From NCBI GenBank assembly GCA_973895155.1, contig OZ316896.1, positions 13,516,001 through 13,580,000 of the forward strand: a stretch of DNA of 64,000 nt, in the 5' to 3' direction. Below, in pieces: positions 51,816 to 62,240 of this stretch. The notes below the pieces were generated by a model. It was not told the origin of the DNA. It made no database searches and saw only the letters and a list, made by a program, of their open reading frames with translations. Source of the DNA: Marsupella aquatica. Lineage: Eukaryota > Marchantiophyta. The translations under genes and the position numbers were made by a program. The number at the start of each line of letters is the position of its first letter. The first letter of the stretch is position 1.

Positions 51816-52137
51816 GGGCTAGGTTCCATGGGGCTGGGAGTAAGGAGTACGGATGCTGTCAGAATTTTTAAGCCAATAAGATTGCAGGTTTTCCAGGGAC
51901 TAAGGGGTGTACAAATACTATATCAAGGAGTATGATTTTCCCTCACACTCCCTCTTAAACTTCAGGGGTACCCCCTGCCCCTGTATAAGAGCAGTACAGG
52001 GCATTCTCATTGGTTCCTGAGTCAAAATTCATACTTTTAAAATACTGTATACACCTTGGCATACGGTGTATTTGGGCCCTAGTTAATGTCAGAGGGAGTG
52101 ACAGTACTCCCTACCCCTGGCCCATGGAACCTGGCCC
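51816..52137. mobile_element. MITE-like element with about 35-40 bp terminal inverted repeats
   Basis: The left end GGGCTAGGTTCCATGGGG, then CTGGGAGTAAGGAGTAC, is matched by the reverse complement of the right end, GGGCCAGGTTCCATGGGCC then AGGGGTAGGGAGTAC. TTA stands at both outer borders (51812-51814, separated by one A, and 52138-52140). About 320 bp, no coding capacity. Size, GGG-starting ends and a TTA border suggest a Tourist/PIF-Harbinger relative, but that is inference. Confidence 0.7.
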
Positions 52138-52485
52138 TTAGCCCAAGTTTTGATGGACTGTTATTGTCTAGAATACCCTGGCAATAAGGGGCTCATGCCC
52201 AAAATCCTGAACTTAGATCCCTAAACTTTTCACTCCTATTTCTGGTTTTTCTTTCTCCTTTCTTCACAATTGAAGACAAACCCAAATTTAATGGAAATCT
52301 TGCCACAAGTAGAGAGATTGTCTTTTCTTGTAAATTAGTACTTTTTGTGCTTCCTCTCACCAGCCCTGGTGACAAATTGATAGATTCGGACAGATCCATC
52401 TGATCCAACGTCCTCCTGCCTGGCAGGACAACAGCTCCAGCAGCGCAACTAATATCACATTGTCAAAGAACAAAAATTTTAGAGA

Positions 52486-52627
52486 TGTTGAGGAATGATG
52501 CGGGAAATGATAATGAGATTCCTCTCTATAGAATGAATGGGTGCATCTCTATATATAGTCTCCGTCCGAGTTATCCTATACGGTAACTATGGTTAAGGTA
52601 ACCATGGAGTCTAGTTAGGGTATAACA
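52486..52627 (-). repeat. LTR, downstream copy in sense orientation
   Basis: Terminal direct repeat of the 52.5-55.9 kb element. On minus it contains ACTATATATAGAG, a likely TATA box. An ATGGTTA-AGG-TAACCAT hairpin (7-bp stem) lies near the U3 side. Confidence 0.88.
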
Positions 52628-54233
52628 CTCCCCCCTGGCTATATAGTGATAACTATGTAGACAAAAAGTCTTCTAACTAGATTATCATGCTTATAAACAT
52701 GGCATGATTTGAGTACAAATGAGGAAGGTACTGCCTCGTTAAAACCTTTAACAGCTCTAAAAAACTCTATCAGGGTAACAGAGAAAAAAAAATATATATA
52801 TATATATATATATCTCGGCTCTAAAAGAAAAAGAGTACAGCCCTGTCGGTCCTCAAGTGAATCCGATGGTATGTGGAGTTAACAGTAACAACTCCACTCC
52901 GTCAAAATGAACAAGTTGTCGTATGCTCAACGACTCAACAACAACGCGACATGTCTCTAAATCGCTCACCATCGCGTATACATCCGCACATACATCCTTG
53001 CATCGAATACAAATTAAAACATATATGAAAAAATGATTAGTAATTAAGTTATTATCATAAAATCACTTGTCTGTGGCTCATCTGCGCAAAGTGTAAAGTA
53101 TAATAATAAATAATGTCATCTCGTGCAACTGAGTGCGTAAAGTATGGGATGTAAAAAGTCTGAAAAATATGATCTCCCCTTCAAAACAAGGTTTCGAGGA
53201 ATATATTATTCTCGTAAAACTCAAATATCGAAACTCTCCCTTAGAGTTCAAGGACTCCTAATTAGATTCTTAAATAGAGGGTTCTTGTGCAAAATGCACA
53301 ATTCGCAAGCGTGTGTAGTCGACACACAAAGAAATCTCTCAATCTTAGATTTCAAAAACATGTAGTATCAAATAGTTTTTATGTGAAAAATAATCTGCAA
53401 CACCAAAGGGTGTGCATTCACAACACCAGCGGGTGTGTGTATAATATGGCACATCTGCCCTGCACGGCTGCAGTTCTCATATTTTGACAAAAAGTGTCAA
53501 GTCAATATAACTTCACAAATAACCCTATGGAATCCAAACATTCAGTCGAACGTCCATGTGTGTCATAGCACAGAGAAATGCTAGCTCAAAATGATTCGCT
53601 ATCTTGCGGAGGTAAAGTGATATTCATAAACGTCAAACAACTCCGCATAAAAATAGTTTAGAGCTAGTGATAGTCAAAAGATCCCACTTAATGACCAAGT
53701 ACCAAAATGTACTCGTAGTGGGTAAATCAAGTGTGATTGGGGTTTGAGAAAATAAACTTTCTCCCCCTAAATATGCATTTTATGCATATATTATAGTTGA
53801 AAGCTAGAATTAAGTTGGACCGGACAAAGTTATGGGGTTTGCCCATATTAACCCCTCATTACTCATTCTGATTTTAGTTTACTTCGGGTTTCTAAATATT
53901 CGCAGTTAAACCCCTAAAGGGTTATTGATTATCCGCTTTTGGATATGGCCGGAAACTAAGGTCATGAAACTAACCTAAAGTACTGTACCTTAGATTATTC
54001 TGGATCTTTCATGAGAAACATATCTGCCATCGATCACTGGATCTCAGAAAATCTATACCTTACCAAAATACCTCAAAAACTAGGTCATAGAGCATGATTA
54101 AAGGTATGGTATTAGTTCCATACTTAAAAACTATCATCCCACCGAACAATGGCTATAAAAGCTCTCGTTTGAGTTGTTTATGGTGTAAAGGCCATGAGGA
54201 TAAGACCCTTAAGTAAGATATTGCCCTAATGTA

Positions 54234-54560
54234 GGGTGTAAATGGGTGTAAACCCATGTCAATTGGTGTAAAATTTGTAAATGGTCATTTTACACACAAA
54301 AAGTGTATGGACCAAAGTTTACTCCCCCTGATGGTGTAAATTGGTGTAAACCAGTGTAAATACTATAAGCAAGTGTAATCTGGTGTAACCAGTGTAAACA
54401 AGTATAAACCCAATGTAAAGCATGGGATTATACAATGGTAAGACATACACTGGTGTAAACTGGTGTCATGAGGTATAATCTAGAATGGTATCATTAGGTA
54501 TAAACTGGGGGTGTAAAATGGTGTAAAAACCATTTTGTGATTGAAATGGGTGTAATAACC
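54234..54560. repeat. Degenerate GGTGTAAA repeat block inside the LTR element
   Basis: The word GTGTAAA or GGTGTAAAC occurs more than ten times on +, at irregular 8-25 base spacing, with variants such as AGTATAAAC. It is inside the non-coding interior of the LTR element and may be a microsatellite-like expansion. Confidence 0.75.
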
Positions 54561-55807
54561 ACTTTGTAAATGGAAAGTAGAGGTATTTGGTATAAAACCA
54601 TTATTTCCAATGTGCAAAGTCAAGACAGTAAGGGTGGTATGACATGTAAATATGTCAAATGCATGTAAAGCATGTGTTGCACATGCAAGGCATGTTAATG
54701 TATGCGAATTCAACAAGTGACATGTAATTTCCCTAAACCAGTTGATGTGTTTACATGTGTAAACTGTGTAAATTGGTGTGTAAATTTTCAATGTGCACTT
54801 ATCATTTTCCATTTCATTTGTTTATCCATAAGTGCAAAACATCCGTTGTCAACAAGATTTTCTTTGTTAATATGTGCATATATGGATAGTTTTTCAAAAA
54901 TGAAGATTTTGCACTGAAACACATGGGATTCTCTTGTCTTTGGGTAAGTGCACCCTAGCATTTGTATTTCAGAAACTCTTTACTATATTGTGCATTTAAT
55001 GAGGGTTGCACTTATCTGGTGTTCGAGTTTTTCTCGAGGATTTTGAGATCGAATGTTGCATGTTTAAGTCACTCATGTGTGTCTCTTGAAATCTCCCTTG
55101 TCGTTTTGGCTCGTTCTTTGATTGCGATCAGTTTCTCAGGCTCATTCTTGGACAAACACAACATTCCATATTTAGGATTCAGAAAATGCTATCAGATCTA
55201 GACCCCACAATGATGATTCGTTTCTTTCGCTGGGTGCCATCTCCCGTACGTTCACAACCAAAGCCAAGATGTTCGTCCTCCACGACATTTGCTTCTATCT
55301 TCTCCAATTTGATACAATTGTATCAAATGGCTCTTATTGGAATCTTCATTGAATCAGCAAACGACCAATTCAACATCCATGTTTGGCCTCTTGTAATGCC
55401 TGTACTTCACTTGATCGTGTGTAATGGGCATTTCTTTTCATCCTTTATGGCTCGCAGATCGACCAACAAGAAACTGTCAGTGGTTGAGAAACATTGTGAA
55501 ATTCAGGGGAAGAGAAGGCGCCTGCGTTCGTCCCTTATGAGGTTAGGGTTTTGAAAAATTTTCTTATGATCATATCACAGCCTTCATAAGCTTGCTCTCG
55601 GCGTGACCACAATGCTACATCCTGTCGTTGCTTCAACGTGACTCATGTTCTCTTGGTGGTTCAAACTACTAGCCTTCTCACTCCCAACTCAATTCTCCTC
55701 CATAACTTGGAAATCCTTAAGAGAACATTCATTCATCATAGCCATAGGGAAATTCCTAAAAAAAATTCATGATCAAGCTCAGCTGGTCTAGAGTCGTGCT
55801 GATAACG

Positions 55808-55949
55808 TGTTGAGGAATGATGCGGGAAATGATAATGAGATTCCTCTCTATAGAATGAATGGGTGCATCTCTATATATAGTCTCCGTCCGAGTTATCCTA
55901 TACGGTAACTATGGTTAAGGTAACCATGGAGTCTAGTTAGGGTATAACA
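55808..55949 (-). repeat. LTR, upstream copy in sense orientation
   Basis: Identical partner of the repeat at 52486-52627. It is followed on the minus strand by the primer-binding-site-like sequence. Confidence 0.88.
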
Positions 55950-56512
55950 AGAGAAATGATATTAATATCTTTACTCCAAACAAGTCCAATTCCTGTGCTT
56001 TGTACAATTGGCTAGGTTAAGGCACAAAGGCAAGGCAGGAAGGGCACAGCAAAGTGTTCTTGGCAGATGGAACAGTCACAAAATTAATTTTTTTCAGTGA
56101 ATGACCATGATTCTTCCCGCCCAAATAGCAATTTGTAAACACATGATGGACAACAATGGATTGGATTGGATTGTCCAGTTTTCTTACTAAGTTACCCTCT
56201 ACACAACACAACCTTCTTAAGTTGCCCCCCAAACTAATTCAATTAGTAAGCCACCCCCATGGGTCAATCTTAGCTGTACATTCCAAATATTTGAGCTACT
56301 TATGGCAGTCCTATTCCTTGCAAGGAGACAATATAATCAGTAAATTAGTTCAGGGGGCAACTTAGCAATTTTGTTCAATATTGGGGGTGACATAGTGTGT
56401 AGATTTGACATGATCTTAAGTATCGAGGCAAGGATTGGTCACTGTTTAGGGTTTCTAGGGTTGGGTCGGACTAGGCTTTCTTTCTTGGGGCGTGAGTCGT
56501 TCCAATTTGGTG

Positions 56513-56547
56513 AATTCAATTCAATTCAATTCAATTCAATTCAATTC
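56513..56547. repeat. (AATTC)7 microsatellite
   Basis: Seven perfect copies of a five-base unit end 39 bases before the ALG12 start codon, so they probably fall in its 5' leader or core promoter. Confidence 0.95.
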
Positions 56548-56586
56548 CTTTCTGGTGGTAGATAGAGTGTGACTCAAAGGAGGGCT

Positions 56587-58080
56587 ATGGCGTCACCTCT
56601 AGCAGCTGCTGCTGGACACTTCGATCGGTGGGATGTGCTATTGGCAGCTCTGGCAGCAGTGTACATTGTCATGGCACCCTACACCAAAGTGGAAGAGAGC
56701 TTCAATGTCCAGGCCATGCATGATGTTCTGTATCATCGGGGAGATTTGCAGAATTACGATCACCTCGATTTTCCGGGAGTTGTTCCCCGGACGTTTCTGG
56801 GTCCCATGTTCGTTGCGTTGGTGGCATCTCCAATCGTATTTGTTTGTTCAAGTTTGTTACATCTGCCAAAGCTGATCTCTCTCTATGCTGTCCGATTTGT
56901 TCTTGGGGCCGCTGTTCTGGGGACCCTGCATTACCTGAGAAGGGAAGTGGCAGCTCAATTTGGGGAAACGACTGCAAGTTTCTATGGTGCATTAACTTTT
57001 GTTCAATTTCATATCCTGTTCTACTGCTCTCGACCACTCCCGAATGTGTTCGCTCTAGCTCTTGTGAATCTCGCATTCTCTTGCTGGTTGAGAGGCTCCC
57101 CGAAGGGAACACTGAGGTTCCTGGTGTTCGCTGCAGCTGTTTTTCGATGTGATGTCGTGCTTCTCTTAGCTCCTGTTGGGCTTTCCCTTCTCCTGAGCAG
57201 GTCCATTTCCTGGTGGAGCGCAGTGAGATGTTGTACTACGACGGCATTATTTGCCATTGGGTTGTCTGTGGCGGTGGACTCCATTATGTGGCAGCGGTGG
57301 GTTTGGCCAGAGTTCGAAGTCCTGTGGTTCAATTCGGTGCTGGATCGCAGCTCAGAATGGGGAGTTTCTCCTCCCCTTTGGTACTTCACGTCGGCGCTGC
57401 CTCGTGCAATGATGGTGGGATGGCCACTTGCTTTGGCAGGTGTTCTGCTGGAACGACGCATGGTGAAGTACATACTTCCAATCTTGAGCTTCATTGGCCT
57501 TTACTCCAAGCTTCCACACAAGGAGCTTCGTTTCATACTTATCGGAGTGCCAGTCTTGAATGTTGCTGCTGCAGCTGCCGCTGCCAGAGTCTACAACAAT
57601 CGTAAGAAGCCATTGTGGGGCATCGTAAATGTTGGTATCGTCTCGATGTTATTTGCCAGCTTCGGCGTGTCGCTGATCATGGCCACTGCTTCATATGCAA
57701 ATTATCCCGGGGGCAATGCACTTCGTCTGCTCCACACTCAAGTCGGGAAACCTGAAAATGTGTCGATATCTGCACACATTAGTGTTCTGCCAGCAATGAC
57801 AGGCATCTCTCGTTTCTGTGAAGAAGGGCGACCTTGGAGTTATTCCAAAGAGGAGGACCTGCTTACTGAAGAATTTGCTGCCAGGAACTTCACATTCCTC
57901 CTAAATGAGAAGCCTAACGTTCCAGGCTTCAACTGCCTCATGGTTGTTAGTGGATTTTCTCGTCTACATTTCCAATTAGCTTTCCCACCCATTGGCCTGG
58001 TGCAGGAGCCAAGAGTCTTCATTCATGGATTGGAGCATTTACAAGTCATCGATCAACGACAATGGCCTGGATGTGGTTGA
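56587..58080 (+). CDS. ALG12: ALG12-type Dol-P-Man alpha-1,6-mannosyltransferase, intronless
   Basis: A single open frame of 497 aa, the usual length of the family. ALG12 (glycosyltransferase family 22) adds the eighth mannose, alpha-1,6-linked, to the dolichol-linked N-glycan precursor in the ER lumen. Seen in the sequence: APYTKVEESFN (30-40), the GT22 luminal signature with the acidic residues; HLDFPGVVPRTFLGP; FYCSRPLPNVFAL; FRCDVVLLLAP; WPEFEVLWFN; and PHKELRFI (310-317). There are many hydrophobic spans, as expected for a multi-pass ER protein. The start is the ATG at 56587 (gctATGGcg); an in-frame GTG further up is not a eukaryotic start. ALG12 genes of flowering plants are, to my knowledge, split by introns, so an uninterrupted copy is notable. 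I see no poly(A) remnant or flanking duplication that would show a retrocopy. Confidence 0.93.
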   Translation: MASPLAAAAGHFDRWDVLLAALAAVYIVMAPYTKVEESFNVQAMHDVLYHRGDLQNYDHLDFPGVVPRTFLGPMFVALVASPIVFVCSSLLHLPKLISLYAVRFVLGAAVLGTLHYLRREVAAQFGETTASFYGALTFVQFHILFYCSRPLPNVFALALVNLAFSCWLRGSPKGTLRFLVFAAAVFRCDVVLLLAPVGLSLLLSRSISWWSAVRCCTTTALFAIGLSVAVDSIMWQRWVWPEFEVLWFNSVLDRSSEWGVSPPLWYFTSALPRAMMVGWPLALAGVLLERRMVKYILPILSFIGLYSKLPHKELRFILIGVPVLNVAAAAAAARVYNNRKKPLWGIVNVGIVSMLFASFGVSLIMATASYANYPGGNALRLLHTQVGKPENVSISAHISVLPAMTGISRFCEEGRPWSYSKEEDLLTEEFAARNFTFLLNEKPNVPGFNCLMVVSGFSRLHFQLAFPPIGLVQEPRVFIHGLEHLQVIDQRQWPGCG

Positions 58081-60715
58081 CATTTCCTCATTTTCTCAAC
58101 GTTTTCTGTGGTTTATGGAAGGGGACTTGCTAGACAAAGAGTCATTATCCCGTGCTCCATATGCAAGTGTCGTTCATTCTGGTGACTTCACTTCGGGCGC
58201 CTGGAGTTGGAACGTCTTACTGGTTCAAATTGGACACTCTGGAATCATTGCACTCAACCTTGCAGTCTGCTGGGTAAAGGAGGATACTGCTGCAATTCAT
58301 CTGTTTTGGTGGTTCAAAGATTGGCACTCTGGATTTCATGGATGTAGTGGTGAAAGCGCTTCATATTTTGTGACTTCACGATTCGCCACTACGATTGACG
58401 TATTTTATAGGCTCAATATGGTCGCCTCAATATGGTCACTTGGAATGAATGCCCCTCGAATCGAAAGGTCTGCCCGGATGTGGAAAGTCTCATAGCGATG
58501 GATGTGAACCAGTCCTCCTCCATTTGCAGGTATGTTTCGTAATGGTGACTTCCTTGGTGGCACTTCCGAGCGATTTTCGTTATCTGGGTGAGCATGAAAG
58601 CTTTCGAATGAATGTCAAACAGTAGAGCTGGCTTTGCACAGCGGCCACAGCGTGCAAAATATGGCATGATTGTAAGCACAACTCTCGTTACGTTGGGACA
58701 GATGCGGAAGGACTTTCCCAAAACCATTGGGGATCTCTTGGCTGTTTGGGAAGAGGACACTCCGAATCATTTTTACACAATCTGGTTACTTCACTGCGAT
58801 TTTTGTGAATCTAAAGTGAGAACTGATGTTTTCACGTTCACTTCAATTGCTGGGCAGCTACGATCCTGATTACTAAACAGAATCGAGTCATTACGAAGTC
58901 GCAAAACTGGCTTTGTAGGGCCCATCGTTACCAAAGGTCCAAGACAGTTCACAGAGAACTCACAAGTCTGAGGGGCAGTCGTGACGAGTCACGCTGAACT
59001 TTGGAAACATGACCAAGGAAGGCCATAAATGTTCTTCAAATATATGTTGTATAGTCCAGGAATTGAGGGAATATGTACACCAAAGAACTAAACAAGGATG
59101 AAGAACCCATCGCAAATACAAGAGACCAAAACACCTCGTTATTACTGAACCGAAGAACCGAAGAACCGAAGAGGCCAAAAACTGATCACTACTTATCGCA
59201 CAGAGCTGCAAAAATTTTTCGTTCTTCTCAAGGATTATGTTTTGCAGCTGCATCGTTTGGAGCTTCACCTCTTCTGCGCAGAAGAACAAGCTGTTGGCTG
59301 TCTTATCCTTGATGACCTCATTGGGAGCGTTGAGCTTTATAAACTTTCGAGCGCTTTTCAGGGTGATTGTCATCGTCGGCAACTGCGAGGTAAACTAGAA
59401 CCCAATCATAGCTCTTTTTCGGATACAAATGCCGCCTTAATCTGCATTTTTTCTAGGGCATTGTTGTCTGTCACCTGCTTTGCTTCTTCCCCACTTCGTC
59501 ATGATCCTGCTTCCCTTTCCTCTTTTGTTGACCCTTCATGACTTTGTTCACCCACCCAAGTTTTGGCACGGTTGTAAGAGTAGACTCTGCATTTGGAACC
59601 GAAGTCTCTAAGGTGCTGGACCGCAGATGCTTTATTCCATTAACTAGAACCTGTACATCATTGATTCACCAGGCCAAGAACTAACTCCTAGTAAATCACT
59701 TTGACTTTAGACAGAAGAACCTCTTGAGGTTGAATCACAGTACAGATGCAAATCTTAGAAAAGCTTTCTCGTTTAGCAGCATAATTATAAGGATAGAACA
59801 GCGCAACTCTCGTATTACATTCTCTTGCATGTCTGGATCTTAGAACTCGTGAGCAGTGGGTGTCCCTCTGCCCAAGTTACAGTTAGCTTCTAGTCAGATA
59901 TAAGAATGAAACCTGGAGTGTGAAGCAAAGGCTTAAGAGTTGAGAGTTGCATTGACTCTGTGGGCAAATTGTCTGGTCTTGAATCGTTTTTCAATTGAAC
60001 GTGTGAAAACGAACTTTCAAGGATGATCTAAAAGTTGCACTGTGCAATAATACCTAAGTCAAGGAAAGCTATCAAGGACTTTTTGTTTTTTCAATACCAA
60101 CTTTCAAGGATATCAAATAACCGTAGACTTCCAATTGAGGCTTTACCGGAGAGGAAATTCACTTTTTTCAATTGCTAGTCTTATTGAATCAACCTTCCAG
60201 ATTGGGTTCTTTTCGTGCTGACATTTCTTTTCCTGTAGGCAAGTTAGACCCAGCTAGGCTGCGTGAATCGGCCCTCGACTGAGAAGCTTGACGCAAGTAC
60301 ACTGCATCCTCTCAAAACTAGCAAATCAGAGACGTATAGGCAACGTTGTAACTATTGAATTACACGTTGGAATCTGTGTTCATCGATTTTCTAGTTAATG
60401 TGGTTTGTGCTTGTGAGTTGGGACTTTATGACTGTACGAAATCAGCATATAACACTGCAATTTATGCGACATCTAGATTGAGCTTTGCAGAGAACAGTAA
60501 ATCCTTTATCTATTCACCATTGACCAGCACGAGTAACAGGAAATCTTAAGTACACTAATAGTACTAGGATGGCACCATAACAGTATGTTCAAAAAAACAT
60601 TAAAATCTGTGTCGGTTGTATGTATCAATCTTGCCTTGTAGCAGTTTGAACAAGCTTCTCCAACTACAGAGCCACGTAAGACAGCCCTTGCATTCCACAT
60701 TCCGCTGTGAAATAG
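58081..60715. other. Region 3' of ALG12, no gene seen
   Basis: Open frames on both strands (for example 57992-58495 plus, 58413-58760 minus, 58960-59382 minus) lack recognisable motifs; the first overlaps the ALG12 end out of frame. Part of this is probably 3' untranslated. Confidence 0.4.
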
Positions 60716-60779
60716 CCTCCCATGCTCAATTACAATTTACTTGTGAGCCTCCCATGCTCAATTACATTTACTTGTGAAA
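60716..60779. repeat. 32-bp tandem duplication
   Basis: CCTCCCATGCTCAATTACA followed by TTTACTTGTGA occurs at 60716 and 60748, differing by one or two bases. Confidence 0.85.
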
Positions 60780-60993
60780 TGTTAGGCATAACAGATATCA
60801 TCCACCCTCACACTCAAACCTGGAACAAAGCTGTGGAGACACGTTTGACCAATGATGAGTTGCCCAAAATTACGTCGAAAGGAATAAGTTTTGTCCTCAC
60901 CCAAGTAGTGGATATGAAAAATGCACGCTTCATAATTATGTGTTAGACGAGCAACCACTCTAACAGTGTTGGATAATGGGGGTCAAAAAGAAG

Positions 60994-60998
<5 letters not shown>

Positions 60999-61028
<30 letters not shown>
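60999..61028. repeat. (AG)15 microsatellite
   Basis: Uninterrupted AG dinucleotide run. Confidence 0.95.
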
Positions 61029-61031
<3 letters not shown>

Positions 61032-61264
61032 CTAACATGATTAGTCTCAATACTGGGGCACTAGATTTGTCCTCAACGGGAGGAAAAAAGGGTGATGAAA
61101 AGAAAGTAAAAATGTTCCCAATGCATCCTGGACATTGTGATGCCCTGTTGCCCGTCCCCTATCTTGTGCTCCCCCTCACTTTCACAACAACAACAACATC
61201 GAAAGATTTTTGGATCAACAACCATCCAACTTAAACCACTACACTTCTGCAATTATAGCATGAG

Positions 61265-61446
61265 TGCACAAACGACTGAACAGCTGCATTTCTTTGCCTG
61301 TGCACAAACGACTGAACAGCGGCGTTTTTATTTGCCTTGCCTGCATTTTTTTGTCTCACACCTTGACAATTCTGTGTAATGCACACGCATTTTCAGACTG
61401 TCTCACACCTCGACAAGTCTGTGTAACGCACACGCATTTTCAGACT
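61265..61446. repeat. Two successive tandem duplications (36 bp and 47 bp units)
   Basis: TGCACAAACGACTGAACAGC is present at 61265 and 61301. TGTCTCACACCTYGACAA and the following CGCATTTTCAGACT are present from 61352 and 61399. Copies are nearly identical. Confidence 0.85.
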
Positions 61447-61658
61447 AACAATAACATGATGTCCCACTAAAATCAAACATGACGGTAACGAAAAGACATT
61501 GGACACGTTTGCACATGAGCTCTCACGACCAACTTAGCAAATTCAGGTAAGACTCGATGTCCGTGGTGAGCTGTTAGTCGATTTATGTATGTCGACGCCA
61601 GTTAAAATACGAAGATAAAGATCCTTCTGATCAATAGATCGAACATAATGTATGTTTG

Positions 61659-61884
61659 TTTGCCAGTTACCTCTCAAACGTAGTTAGGTTCCAAGAGCCA
61701 ACAGACGATACGATGTGGCACAACTACAAACTGAGGCTACACCAAAGACATTCTTAGCTGGAAATTCACTTCATTCCAGTTGCCTGTCGAACCTAGTCAC
61801 ATTCCAAGAGCCAACAGACGATACGATGTGGCAAATCTACAAACTAAGGCTAGACCACAGAAATTCTCGAGCTAGACATTCAAT
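61659..61884. repeat. 113-bp tandem duplication
   Basis: Both units carry CCAAGAGCCAACAGACGATA (at 61691 and 61804), preceded by an AGTT(A/G)CC..TC(A/G)AAC segment and followed by CTACAAACT(G/A)AGGCTA. No coding sense is apparent. Confidence 0.85.
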
Positions 61885-62240
61885 TCATTCGCAGCTTCAG
61901 ATGCGTAGCTAGAAAATCACGAAGAGCATTACACAAAAGAAAATTACAATGGACTTCCTCCTTTGGAATTTGAGGATGCTCTCGATATACACAGGGACAA
62001 GAATTTTCAAGATCATGAGTGCTTTTTCTATGACGCCCGGTATCAACCTCCAAAGTTGAACAAATACTAAAATCCATTGATGAACCCTGTCTAGATTGTA
62101 TCAATGGATTTTAGATTGCGCTGAGTTTCAAAGCCTCCTAATTATTCGCCATTCATACTTGCCTAAATATGATTCACTAGGGAAAGCCTACAGATTACTG
62201 TACCCTGATGTATTTTGGGCTCGAACGGCATATGTCTGTT

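Larger units (their letters stand above)
52486..55949 (-). mobile_element. Complete, apparently non-autonomous LTR retrotransposon
   Basis: Two 142-bp LTRs (52486-52627 and 55808-55949) are identical by eye, run TGTTGAGG...TATAACA on +, and are flanked by the 5-bp duplication AGAGA (52481-52485, 55950-55954). On the minus strand the G-rich CCAGGGGGGAG (52638-52628) abuts one LTR as a polypurine tract. CGTTATCAGCACGACTC (55807-55791) follows the other as a primer-binding site resembling TGGTATCAGAGC, so the sense strand is minus. The 3.2-kb interior has no gag, protease, integrase or reverse transcriptase that I can recognise in any frame. It is AT-rich and contains a GTGTAAA-type repeat block. 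LTR identity argues for a recent insertion. Short LTRs suggest a Copia-derived or TRIM/LARD-like element. Confidence 0.88.

Noticed and set aside
55186-55554. 122-codon frame inside the LTR element as a possible gag
   Set aside because: It is on the antisense strand relative to the primer-binding site and polypurine tract, and has no zinc knuckle or gag motif.
56569-56586. Upstream GTG as ALG12 start
   Set aside because: Eukaryotic initiation at GTG is unlikely and the family N terminus begins around the ATG at 56587.
57992-58495. 167-codon plus-strand frame after ALG12
   Set aside because: Overlaps the ALG12 end out of frame and continues into probable 3' untranslated sequence; no domain.
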